Positions 43,254 through 51,271 of a DNA stretch of 64,000 nucleotides are shown here, one piece after another. Below the pieces are notes generated by a model. It was not told where the DNA came from. It ran no database searches and saw nothing but the letters and a program-made list of their open reading frames with translations. The DNA is taken from the NCBI GenBank assembly GCA_000753455.2, contig LM994670.1, positions 396,465-460,464 of the forward strand, read 5' to 3'. How positions within the stretch are numbered: the first letter of the stretch is position 1; each line of letters opens with the position of its first letter. The position numbers were made by a program, and so were the translations under genes. The stretch is from Clostridium jeddahitimonense (lineage in GTDB: Bacteria > Bacillota > Clostridia > Clostridiales > Clostridiaceae).

Positions 43254-44516
43254 TTGGAGGGGTATATGAGATATTCGCATGTTGTATTTGATATTGATGG
43301 GACTTTAATAAATTCTGAAAAGGCAGTGTTAAAGTCTTTCCAGGAAACACTTATTACAGAGGTAGGAATAGAAAAAGAATTAGATGAGTTAAAATTTGCT
43401 TTAGGCATACCGGGAAAAGATGCCTTAAAAATTCTAAATATAGAAAGTAGAGAAGATATATTAGAAAAGTGGGATAATAATTATAATAAATATCTTAATG
43501 AAGTTACTCTTTTTGATGGTATAAGACAAGTAATACAAGAGTTAAAGTCTAATAATATAAATTTAGGAATTATAACATCTAAAACCCGAAAAGAATACGA
43601 AGGTGATTTTGTAAGATTTGGATTAGATTCATATTTTGATGTGGTTATTCGTGCTGATGACACTATAAAACATAAACCGGATGGAGAGCCTATGGAGAAG
43701 TATTTAGAGCTTGCCGATGCCAGAAGAGAGGATACTGTATATATTGGTGATTCAATTTATGATATGCAGTGTGCTAAAAATGCAGGTGTTGATTCTATAT
43801 TAGCTTTATGGGGGGCAAATGATGCTGATAAGTTAACAGCTACTTATAAGCTTAGTAATCCTAAGGAAATTTTAGACTTATTAATTGTTAAGAAGGAATC
43901 TAATATGAAATGGTTAGATTGGGCCGTTGAGTTGCAGCAATTAGCGCAGATTGGATTAACTTATTCAAAGGATCCCTATGATTTAGAAAGATTTGAAAGA
44001 ATTCGTGAAATATCAGCGGAAATTGTTTCTGCAAAAAGTGAATTAAACCTCGAAAAGGTAAAAGATTTATTTTGTAATGAAACTGGATTTCAAACTCCAA
44101 AGTTAGATACTAGGGCGGCTATCTTTAAAGAGAATAAAATATTATTAGTTAAAGAGACAGAAAGTGGCAAGTGGTCATTGCCTGGGGGATGGGTTGATGT
44201 TAACCAATCAATTTATTCAAATACAGCTAAAGAGGTTAAAGAAGAAGCTGGACTTGATGTTATTCCAGATAGAATAATAGCAGTTCAAGATAGAAATAAG
44301 CATAATACACCAAGGTATGCCTATGGAATATGTAAGGTTTTCGTTTTATGTAATTTAGTTGGAGGAGAATTTAAGCCTAATATTGAAACATCTGAAAGTA
44401 GATATTTCGCCTTAGATGAATTACCTAAATTAGCTGAAGAAAAGAATAATGAGGAACAAATAAAGATGTGCTTTTTAGCAGCAGAAGATGAAAATTGGCA
44501 AACTATTTTTGATTAA
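43254..44516 (+). CDS. HAD phosphatase-NUDIX hydrolase fusion
   Basis: Residues 1-210 are a HAD phosphatase (VFDIDGTLINSEKAV; IITSKTRKEY; YIGDSIYDMQCAKNAGVDSI). Residues 218-420 are a complete NUDIX hydrolase with its own N-terminal helix domain (MKWLDWAVELQQLAQIGLTY) and a NUDIX box GGWVDVNQSIYSNTAKEVKEEAG. At the joint an AAGAAGGA sequence stands 7 nt before the ATG of MKWLDW (43905), so the NUDIX part may also be translated alone. Both halves clean up phosphorylated metabolites; substrates unknown. Confidence 0.88.
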   Translation: MEGYMRYSHVVFDIDGTLINSEKAVLKSFQETLITEVGIEKELDELKFALGIPGKDALKILNIESREDILEKWDNNYNKYLNEVTLFDGIRQVIQELKSNNINLGIITSKTRKEYEGDFVRFGLDSYFDVVIRADDTIKHKPDGEPMEKYLELADARREDTVYIGDSIYDMQCAKNAGVDSILALWGANDADKLTATYKLSNPKEILDLLIVKKESNMKWLDWAVELQQLAQIGLTYSKDPYDLERFERIREISAEIVSAKSELNLEKVKDLFCNETGFQTPKLDTRAAIFKENKILLVKETESGKWSLPGGWVDVNQSIYSNTAKEVKEEAGLDVIPDRIIAVQDRNKHNTPRYAYGICKVFVLCNLVGGEFKPNIETSESRYFALDELPKLAEEKNNEEQIKMCFLAAEDENWQTIFD

Positions 44517-44602
44517 TTGGTAAGTTTGAAATAATATACTATATAATTTATAGGACGAATTTTTAAGGTGAAAAAATATGTAAGCTTTGCTCATAAATAA
44601 AG

Positions 44603-44640
44603 AAATATTACTGGGAATCAAGGTTTCCAGTAATATTTAA
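44603..44640. terminator. Hairpin terminator between convergent genes
   Basis: AAATATTACTGGGAA pairs with TTTCCAGTAATATTT around a short loop. Confidence 0.85.
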
Positions 44641-44683
44641 TAAACTAAAAATTCAATTACACACAATTATATATAGTTTTACT

Positions 44684-45055
44684 TTAAGCTTCGAATGATT
44701 CTTCTAGATATTCAGCTCCAAACTTATGCATCATTTCTAAGAGTGGAATCAATTTTCTTCCTGTATCTGTCAAGCTGTATTCAACTTTAGGTGGAACAAC
44801 AGGATATACCTTTCTATTTATAATATTATCTTCTTCCATACTTTTTAATTGTCTTGAAAGTACCTTTTGAGAAACCGTAGGTAGTTTTTTTTGAAGATCG
44901 CTAAATCTAAGAGTACTATAACTTAGATACCATAAGATTAGTATTTTCCACTTACCAGATATTATATCTTGAACTAAAACCATGGGACATTTTGTATATT
45001 TAGCACATTTATCTTTCATATAACATTCATCATGCGTATTTAATATTTCAATCAT
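44684..45055 (-). CDS. HxlR family transcriptional regulator
   Basis: The HxlR-type winged helix (CPMVLVQDIISGKWKILILWYLSYSTLRFSDLQKKLPTVSQKVLSRQLKSMEEDNIINR) is preceded by cysteines at residues 11, 17 and 23, of which C23 is the one conserved as redox or thiol sensor in YodB-like members. The 123-aa length is normal. It is divergent from an azoreductase gene, the same pairing as YodB/AzoR1 in Bacillus. Confidence 0.92.
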   Translation of the reverse strand: MIEILNTHDECYMKDKCAKYTKCPMVLVQDIISGKWKILILWYLSYSTLRFSDLQKKLPTVSQKVLSRQLKSMEEDNIINRKVYPVVPPKVEYSLTDTGRKLIPLLEMMHKFGAEYLEESFEA

Positions 45056-45082
45056 TTTAGATACCTCACATTCATATAGGTG

Positions 45083-45111
45083 ACTTTTTGGTAACTATGT
45101 GACAAAAAAGT
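45083..45111. promoter_or_regulatory. Inverted repeat in the HxlR/azoR divergent region
   Basis: ACTTTTTG (45083-45090) and CAAAAAAGT (45103-45111) form an inverted repeat just upstream of the HxlR gene. It is a candidate operator for the HxlR protein. Confidence 0.4.
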
Positions 45112-45266
45112 GCCTTCTTGATAAAAATTTATTTTAACTATATTATACTACTATAGAGAAAATTTTGAAGAGATACTTAATAATAGCTGTACTTTTTAAT
45201 AAAGAAAAGTAGTAAGATTAATATAGACTTTTTAAAAAAATTTAATTTAAAGTGAGGAATATAAAA

Positions 45267-45872
45267 ATGAGTAAAGTATTATATATAAAAGCAAATGTAA
45301 AACCAGAAGGGCAATCAAGAACATTTAAAGTTTCTGATAAGTTTATAGAAGAATATAAGTTGCAAAATCCAGAAGATGAAATAGTAACTTTAGATTTATA
45401 TGAAGAAAATATAGATTTCTTAAAGGGTGAAGATTTAGCTGCTGTTTTTGGACCTAAAAATGATGAAAGTAGAAATCATCCAATTTTAAAATATGCATAT
45501 CAATTTGCTGAAGCAGATAAGTATGTTGTAGCTGCACCAATGTGGAATTTAAATATACCAGCAATATTAAAGGCGTATATCGACTATGTAAGTGTTACAG
45601 GAATTACATTTAAATATACTGCAAATGGACCAGTAGGTTTATGTGAAGGAAAAAAAGCAGTGCATATTGTTTCTAGAGGTGGAGAATACTCAGAAGGACC
45701 AGCCGCAATGTTTGAGATGGGCGATAGATATTTAAGAACAATCTTTGCTTTCTTTGGAATAACTGATTTTACTACAATATCAGCAGACAAGGTAGATGTT
45801 ATAGGTGAAGATGTAGAAGCAATTGTTGAAAATGCAATTAAAAAAGCTCAAGCAACAGCAAGAGAGTTTTAA
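45267..45872 (+). CDS. azoR: FMN-dependent NADH-azoreductase
   Basis: This flavodoxin-fold quinone/azo reductase shows the FMN-binding parts KANVKPEGQSRTFKVSDKFI, VAAPMWNLNIPAILKAYIDY and VSRGGEYSEG. The ATG at 45267 is chosen over the upstream GTG because GAGGAAT stands 8 nt before it. Members reduce quinones and azo bonds by two electrons at NADH cost. Regulation by the divergent HxlR protein in response to quinone-like electrophiles is likely. Confidence 0.92.
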   Translation: MSKVLYIKANVKPEGQSRTFKVSDKFIEEYKLQNPEDEIVTLDLYEENIDFLKGEDLAAVFGPKNDESRNHPILKYAYQFAEADKYVVAAPMWNLNIPAILKAYIDYVSVTGITFKYTANGPVGLCEGKKAVHIVSRGGEYSEGPAAMFEMGDRYLRTIFAFFGITDFTTISADKVDVIGEDVEAIVENAIKKAQATAREF

Positions 45873-45908
45873 TCATAAAGTTTAAAAAATAAAAAGGTTA
45901 TGTAATTT

Positions 45909-45940
45909 AAAAGGCACTAATTTTAGTTAGTGTCTTTTTT
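45909..45940 (+). terminator. Hairpin terminator of azoR
   Basis: AAAAGGCACTAA pairs with TTAGTG(T)CTTTTTT. Confidence 0.8.
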
Positions 45941-45970
45941 GTAATTAATAGAAAATAGTGATATATATCT

Positions 45971-46008
45971 AAAAGGTATAGAGTTAAATTTAGCTCTATA
46001 CCTTTTGT
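45971..46008 (-). terminator. Hairpin terminator of the YjjG-like gene
   Basis: AAAAGGTATAGAG pairs perfectly with CTCTATACCTTTT. Confidence 0.85.
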
Positions 46009-46014
46009 TATTAT

Positions 46015-46707
46015 TTATGAATTAAGCAATAATTCTTTAAGCTCATCAAAATTAGAAACCTCATAAGTAGGTTTTATCGAAGTCTTATTTTCAAGCTTCT
46101 TAGGGTTGTACCAACATGTATCTATACCAAAGTTTATTCCCCCTTGTATATCTGAAGTTAAGCTATCTCCTACCATTAAAACTTTAGTTTTATCAGAATA
46201 ACCTATAGTTTTTAGCGTGTGTTCAAATATTTCTGGGTTTGGCTTTGATATTAATATTTCTTCTGATATTACTACAGTATCAAAATATTTTGCTACAGTA
46301 GATTTTCTTATTCTTTTATCTTGAACAGCAGTAAGTCCATTAGTTACTATTGAAAGTTTGTGTGATTTATGTAAATTTTCTAAAAGCTCTATACTGCCTT
46401 CGTATAAAAATGATCCATTAGCTAAATGCTCCATATATGCTTTTGCAAACTCTTCAGCATCAAAGCTAACTTCTAGTCTATCAGATAATCTTTTGAATCT
46501 GTCTATTTTTAGTTTGGCTTGTGTAATAAGTCCTTCCTCAAATTCTTTCCAGATAGCTGTATTTATTTCTTGATACATTTTTAAATGATAATTTTCATCA
46601 TAATTAAATCCAAACTGAATCATTGAATTCTTAAAAGCTTCTTTTTCAGATTTTTTAAAATCAAATAATGTTTCATCTGCGTCAAATAATATAACTTCGT
46701 ATTTCAT
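46015..46707 (-). CDS. YjjG-family noncanonical pyrimidine nucleotidase (HAD)
   Basis: Motif I is FDADETLFDFKKSE (residues 8-21), the DADxTLFDF form typical of YjjG. Motif II is SIVTNGLTAVQDKRI, and motif IV VLMVGDSLTSDIQGGINFGIDTCWYNP. The 230 aa and helical cap fit YjjG/YfnB, which dephosphorylate (noncanonical) pyrimidine monophosphates. It is monocistronic. Confidence 0.9.
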   Translation of the reverse strand: MKYEVILFDADETLFDFKKSEKEAFKNSMIQFGFNYDENYHLKMYQEINTAIWKEFEEGLITQAKLKIDRFKRLSDRLEVSFDAEEFAKAYMEHLANGSFLYEGSIELLENLHKSHKLSIVTNGLTAVQDKRIRKSTVAKYFDTVVISEEILISKPNPEIFEHTLKTIGYSDKTKVLMVGDSLTSDIQGGINFGIDTCWYNPKKLENKTSIKPTYEVSNFDELKELLLNS

Positions 46708-46854
46708 AATATATCCCCCTAGTTTATATAAATAATTAAATTTTTATTTAATATAAGAATAACATTTTAACAAGATAATTTCTTATATTTATTCAAATTT
46801 TTATATTTCTTTACAAGATTATATAAATAAAATAATATATTTATAAAAGTTAGA

Positions 46855-46872
46855 ACATGACATTTGTCATGT
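46855..46872. promoter_or_regulatory. Perfect 18-bp palindrome of FNR/CRP shape
   Basis: ACATGACA-TT-TGTCATGT is a perfect palindrome; read as ATGAC-N4-GTCAT it has the half-site spacing of FNR-type boxes. It sits immediately before the ribosome site of a Crp/Fnr gene, where binding would block expression. Confidence 0.6.
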
Positions 46873-46883
46873 CAGGGGGATTT

Positions 46884-47573
46884 ATGAAAAGAATTTTGGA
46901 GAGTAGTTTATTAAGTAATTATATAAAAAAACATAATATAGAAAGCATACTTGATGAAGAGATATTGGAGTATGCACAACTTCATTTTTATGAAGAAGGA
47001 GAGCATATATTAGAATCTGGTGAAAAACTTAAATATTATTATTTTTTTGTGGATGGAAAAATTAAGGTTCATTATCCCTTTGAGAATGGTAAATCAATGA
47101 TTTTAAAGTTTTATAAGGATTATAATACAATAGGAGATTTAGAACTTTTAAAAGATATTCCTATAGTTTGCAGTATTGATGCTGTAGAGGATACTTTTAT
47201 GGTAGCAATACCTTCCGCTGTAATAAAAGAAAAGTTTTTTAATAATACAAGACTATTACATCATTTAGTAGATTCTTTAAGTGATAAACTTTATGGAACT
47301 ATTAATAATAGTTCATATAATTTTATATATCCACTTATTAATAGATTAGCTAGCTATTTACTTGAAAATTTAAAAGATAAAAATTATATAGTTTTAAACT
47401 CATCATATATAGAAATTGCAGAATTTTTAGGTACTACATATAGACATTTAAATAGGACCTTTAAAGAAATGGAATCAAAAGTAATTATAAAACGCGATGA
47501 TAAAAAAATATATATATTAGATATAAATCAATTAAGAGATTTATCTAAGAATATTTATGTAAAGTCACTTTAA
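46884..47573 (+). CDS. Crp/Fnr family regulator (YeiL-like)
   Basis: The ATG at 46884 follows AGGGGG; the in-frame ATG at 46857 lies inside the palindrome. The cNMP-binding-like barrel (residues 20-110: LHFYEEGEHILESGEKLKYYYFFVDGKIKVH) has no clear cAMP pocket and no Fe-S cysteines. The C-terminal HTH is YIEIAEFLGTTYRHLNRTFKEM. It resembles YeiL. Autoregulation via the palindrome is likely, and the permease downstream may be a target. Confidence 0.88.
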   Translation: MKRILESSLLSNYIKKHNIESILDEEILEYAQLHFYEEGEHILESGEKLKYYYFFVDGKIKVHYPFENGKSMILKFYKDYNTIGDLELLKDIPIVCSIDAVEDTFMVAIPSAVIKEKFFNNTRLLHHLVDSLSDKLYGTINNSSYNFIYPLINRLASYLLENLKDKNYIVLNSSYIEIAEFLGTTYRHLNRTFKEMESKVIIKRDDKKIYILDINQLRDLSKNIYVKSL

Positions 47574-47668
47574 GACTTAATATATCAACAGTTTACTTTA
47601 ATAGGACATAATATTTAATCAAAATGAGGAAATACTAACCTTATAATTTAAATATTATGGAGGTACTT

Positions 47669-48988
47669 ATGAGTAAAGAACTTCAGAAAAATCTTGGATT
47701 CGCTGCTGCTATATCTACAGTTGTAGGATTAGTAATAGGATCTGGAGTGTTTTTTAAGCCACAGGCAATATATACTGCAACTAATGGAGCACCAGGATTA
47801 GGAATAATAGCGTGGATTATTGGTGGACTCATAACCATAGCAGGTGGTCTTACTGCAACTGAGGTATCAGCAGCTATACCAAAAACAGGCGGTATGATGA
47901 TATATATTGAAGAAATATATGGCAAGCGTTATGGGTTTTTAACTGGATGGATGCAAACTGTTTTATTCTTTCCAGGAACAATCGCAGCTGTTGCAGTAAT
48001 ATTTGCGCAACAAGCTTCAGAACTTTTAGGCTCTACTTCAGATAATATGAAGATGGTGTTGCCAATAGCCTTAGGAATAATATTATTAACGGCATTTTTA
48101 AATACTGTAGGTTCATCCTTTGGTGGTTACATTCAAACCATAGCAACATTAGGAAAATTAGTTCCATTAGTTTTAATTATTATTTTTGGATTTGTAAAAG
48201 GGAATAGTACATCAATATTTAATCCAATGGTAGGGCAAGGAGTAAATTCTGTAACTACTTTAGGACATGTTCTTATAGCTACATTATTTGCTTATGATGG
48301 GTGGATAAACGTTGGAGCTATTGCTGGAGAGATGAAAAATCCAGGAAAGGATTTACCAAAGGCTATAGTTGGAGGACTATCACTAGTTATGGCAGTTTAT
48401 TTAGCTATTAATATTGCATATTTATGGGTAGCACCAGCAAGTGACTTAGCAAATGTTACATCACCTGCAGCTCTTGTAGCTACAAAGATTTTTGGACCAA
48501 TTGGAGGAAAGTTAATATCAGCAGGTATATTGATATCAGTTTTTGGTACATTAAATGGATACCTATTAACAGGGCCAAGAATACCATATGCACTTACTAA
48601 AGATGGACTTATACCAGGAAGTAAAATGTTATCAAAAGTAAATAAAGGTAGCTCACCATATAATGCAATATGGTTAGTGGCAATTCTATCTTGTATTTAT
48701 GCTTTAACAGGTCAATTTAATTTATTAAGCGATTTAACTATATTTGCAGTTTGGGTATTTTATGTACTTACATTTATAGGAGTAATTATACTTAGAAAGA
48801 AAAAGCCAGACCTTGCTAGACCATACAAGGTTCCAGGATATCCAGTAATACCTATAATAGCTATACTAGGAGGAGCTTTTGTTGTAATCAATCAACTTAT
48901 AACATCACCAATGATATCTTTAGGTGGAATAATTATAACAATTATAGGATTACCTATTTATACATATATGAGTAAGAGAAATAGCTAG
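47669..48988 (+). CDS. APC superfamily amino-acid permease (SteT/LAT-like)
   Basis: There are 12 membrane segments in about 439 aa. The first has the APC substrate loop GLVIGSGVFFKPQAIY, and ATEVSAAIPKTGGMMIYIEEIYGKRYGFLTGW is typical for the L-type/SteT exchangers of serine, threonine or aromatic amino acids. The ATG at 47669 is preferred to one at 47657 because GGAGG lies just before it. Confidence 0.92.
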   Translation: MSKELQKNLGFAAAISTVVGLVIGSGVFFKPQAIYTATNGAPGLGIIAWIIGGLITIAGGLTATEVSAAIPKTGGMMIYIEEIYGKRYGFLTGWMQTVLFFPGTIAAVAVIFAQQASELLGSTSDNMKMVLPIALGIILLTAFLNTVGSSFGGYIQTIATLGKLVPLVLIIIFGFVKGNSTSIFNPMVGQGVNSVTTLGHVLIATLFAYDGWINVGAIAGEMKNPGKDLPKAIVGGLSLVMAVYLAINIAYLWVAPASDLANVTSPAALVATKIFGPIGGKLISAGILISVFGTLNGYLLTGPRIPYALTKDGLIPGSKMLSKVNKGSSPYNAIWLVAILSCIYALTGQFNLLSDLTIFAVWVFYVLTFIGVIILRKKKPDLARPYKVPGYPVIPIIAILGGAFVVINQLITSPMISLGGIIITIIGLPIYTYMSKRNS

Positions 48989-49031
48989 ATAGTAAAAACA
49001 TGATTTATTTATATAGATAGGAAGTGATTTT

Positions 49032-49418
49032 ATGATTAACATACTAGGGCAAGTTATGGTTTATGTAAATAATCAAGATGAATCAGTAAAGTTTTGGACT
49101 GAGAAAGTAGGTTTTGTAGTAATTTCTGAAGGGGACAATGGAGAAGGTATGAGATGGATTGAGATTGCGCCTCAAGAGAATTCACAAACAACTATTGTGC
49201 TTCACAATAAAGAGGTAATTGCTAAAATGGGAACAGGAATAAATCTAGAAACACCATCTTTATTATTTTTCACAGAAGATATAGAGAAATTATATGATAA
49301 GCTATCTAATAATAATGTTATTTTGGGAGAAATAATGACTATACCTCTAGGGAGAACTTTTAACTTTGCAGATAATGAACAAAATTATTTTGCAGTAGTT
49401 GAAAAAAATAATAAATAA
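49032..49418 (+). CDS. VOC (glyoxalase/bleomycin-resistance fold) protein
   Basis: The protein has 128 aa with the paired beta-alpha-beta-beta-beta units of the vicinal oxygen chelate fold: VMVYVNNQDESVKFWTEKVG, then FTEDIEKLYDKLSNNNVILG and FNFADNEQNYFAVVEK. It may be an extradiol/glyoxalase-like enzyme or a binding protein; the metal ligands cannot be assigned safely. Confidence 0.85.
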   Translation: MINILGQVMVYVNNQDESVKFWTEKVGFVVISEGDNGEGMRWIEIAPQENSQTTIVLHNKEVIAKMGTGINLETPSLLFFTEDIEKLYDKLSNNNVILGEIMTIPLGRTFNFADNEQNYFAVVEKNNK

Positions 49419-49482
49419 TAAATACTTCAAAAGTAAAAGTTAAAAAATTAGAGCATTACTATAAAATTTGAAGTTATTTAAT

Positions 49483-49520
49483 TAAATCCGGCAACATAGC
49501 AGTTGCTGGATTTAATACTT
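49483..49520 (+). terminator. Hairpin terminator
   Basis: TAAATCCGGCAAC pairs with GTTGCTGGATTTA, followed by a weak T tract. Confidence 0.7.
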
Positions 49521-49631
49521 TTAGGCTAGGCTTTAAACTAATGTTGATAATAAAACTTATAAAAGTTGACAAGGTAATTTGTCCACTTTACTTCTAAATG
49601 ATAATATATTAAGGTTATTTCTTAATGACTT

Positions 49632-49757
49632 CTAGGAATTTTTCTTAATATAAATCTTTAAAGCCTTTATTAGAAGTATTAAAGCATATATACCTAATAC
49701 CGCAAAAGTTAATATTAAAATAAGGTTCAAATACACCCATATTGATGCAAACAACAT
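49632..49757 (-). CDS. Small membrane protein, 41 aa
   Basis: A GGAGGAGAG ribosome site stands before ATG 49757. The frame (MLFASIWVYLNLILILTFAV, then LGIYALILLIKALKIYIKKN, S) is one long hydrophobic helix with a basic C-terminal tail, a classic single-span microprotein. Unrecognised. Confidence 0.6.
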   Translation of the reverse strand: MLFASIWVYLNLILILTFAVLGIYALILLIKALKIYIKKNS

Positions 49758-49931
49758 TTTCTCTCCTCCTTTTTTAATTAACGAACCTAATATTAAAATT
49801 GTTTCTCTATAATTTTACATTTATCACATTTATCCAATTACATAGCATTTAGAGCACCAGTCTTTTAACGAGTTGATTTAATAGAAAAATAGTTTGCACA
49901 AACTAACTTATATTGTATGATATTTTGAATT

Positions 49932-50171
49932 TTAACTATTCCTTTTCATATTCTTTCCAATTGCAATACCTAAAAACATTCCTATAGGAGCACATATAAG
50001 TACATTCAGTATGTAAGAACCCAAAGTTGTACCTATTACAAATCCAATTATCATACCTTCAAATTTATAATTTTTCTTATCATTTTTCTTTATAACTTTT
50101 ATCATTGTAACAATAATTGTACATATCACTATAACTGTGAATACTATTTGTATTATATGCTTTATATCCAT
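49932..50171 (-). CDS. Small membrane protein with glycine-rich spans, 79 aa
   Basis: One N-terminal span (about 5-27), a basic cytoplasmic loop (KVIKKNDKKNYK) and a second pair of spans with spaced glycines (GMIIGFVIGTTLGSYIL, GMFLGIAIGKN), like glycine-zipper membrane proteins. AGGAGG precedes the ATG. Function unknown. Confidence 0.6.
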   Translation of the reverse strand: MDIKHIIQIVFTVIVICTIIVTMIKVIKKNDKKNYKFEGMIIGFVIGTTLGSYILNVLICAPIGMFLGIAIGKNMKRNS

Positions 50172-50285
50172 AACTCTACCTCCTAACCTCCATTTTACGA
50201 ACTAAATTTAAATAAATAAAAAAGATATTAACATGAACTATTTAATACATTGGCTCGTCTTATAATACGATTGTTCAAAACTTTA

Positions 50286-50402
50286 TATTCTCATTATACA
50301 TAATTTATGGATTATAATTCCACAAAATGTGTAAATGAAGTTAAATTAACATGGTAACTGGAATTAATATCTATGTATTATGTATAATAATTATTGAGAA
50401 TA
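50286..50402. repeat. 117-bp element of nested inverted repeats
   Basis: Three pairs nest: TATTCTCA/TGAGAATA (50286-50293 and 50395-50402), TTATACATAAT/ATTATGTATAA (50294-50304 and 50377-50387) and AATTCCA/TGGAATT (50316-50322 and 50359-50365). The rest of the 300-bp gap before the methyltransferase gene holds no gene. It is similar in size and plan to the element at 5158-5269 but not in sequence. Confidence 0.55.
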
Positions 50403-50477
50403 AATTATAGTAAGAATTTGTTAAGTATATATATAATAATGATTAGTGAAATAAGTAAGATTAATGGAGGATGAATA

Positions 50478-51215
50478 ATGGGAACGAATAAGTACGATAA
50501 TGAAAATTTTTTTGATAAATATAGTCAAATGGCAAGATCAATTTACGGTTTACAGGGTGCCGGGGAATGGCATATATTTAAAAAAATGTTTCCTAATTTA
50601 GAAGGAAAATCGGTATTAGATTTAGGATGTGGATATGGATGGCATTGTAAGTATGCTGTTGAGAATAATGCTAAAGAAGTTGTTGGTATAGATTCTTCTG
50701 AAAAAATGTTAGGTAAGGCAAAAGAGATTAATAATGATGTAAAGATAGAATATATTAATTCATCAATAGAAGAAGTAGTTATTGAAAAAGACTATTTTGA
50801 TGTTGTAATAAGCTCGCTGGTATTTCATTATATAAAAGATTTTGATAGTGTATGTAAAAAGGTATATGATGGATTAAAAGATGATGGAGATTTTGTTTTT
50901 TCTGTTGAACATCCAATATTTACAGCAGAAGGAAAGCAAGAATGGTATAGTGATGATGCAGGAGATATTATGCATTGGCCTGTAGATAATTACTTCATTG
51001 AAGGTAAAAGAACCAGTAACTTTTTAGGTGAAGAGGTTATTAAATATCATAAAACATTAACTACTTACATAAATACTTTATTAAAGTGTGGTTTTGAAAT
51101 AAAAGAAGTAATTGAACCAATGCCACCAAAGGAAATGTTAGAAGAAATACAGGGCATGAAAGATGAGTTGCGTAGACCAATGATGTTATTAATTTCTGCT
51201 AGAAAGAGAAAGTAA
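50478..51215 (+). CDS. Class I SAM-dependent methyltransferase
   Basis: Motif I is SVLDLGCGYGWHCKYAVENN (about residues 44-63), the acidic strand end is VGIDSSEKML, and motif IV is FDVVISSLVFHYIKD. The 245-aa protein belongs to the Methyltransf_11/25 group of UbiE-like small-molecule methyltransferases. Substrate unknown. GGAGGATG precedes the ATG; monocistronic. Confidence 0.9.
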   Translation: MGTNKYDNENFFDKYSQMARSIYGLQGAGEWHIFKKMFPNLEGKSVLDLGCGYGWHCKYAVENNAKEVVGIDSSEKMLGKAKEINNDVKIEYINSSIEEVVIEKDYFDVVISSLVFHYIKDFDSVCKKVYDGLKDDGDFVFSVEHPIFTAEGKQEWYSDDAGDIMHWPVDNYFIEGKRTSNFLGEEVIKYHKTLTTYINTLLKCGFEIKEVIEPMPPKEMLEEIQGMKDELRRPMMLLISARKRK

Positions 51216-51225
51216 TAGATAAAAT

Positions 51226-51266
51226 TAACCTCATTTACTTTTAAAAGAGTAAATGAGGTTTTTATT
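51226..51266. terminator. Bidirectional hairpin terminator
   Basis: AACCTCATTTACT(TTTAAAAG)AGTAAATGAGGTT is a perfect stem with T tract, between the convergent methyltransferase and ROK genes. Confidence 0.9.
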
Positions 51267-51271
51267 TAGAT

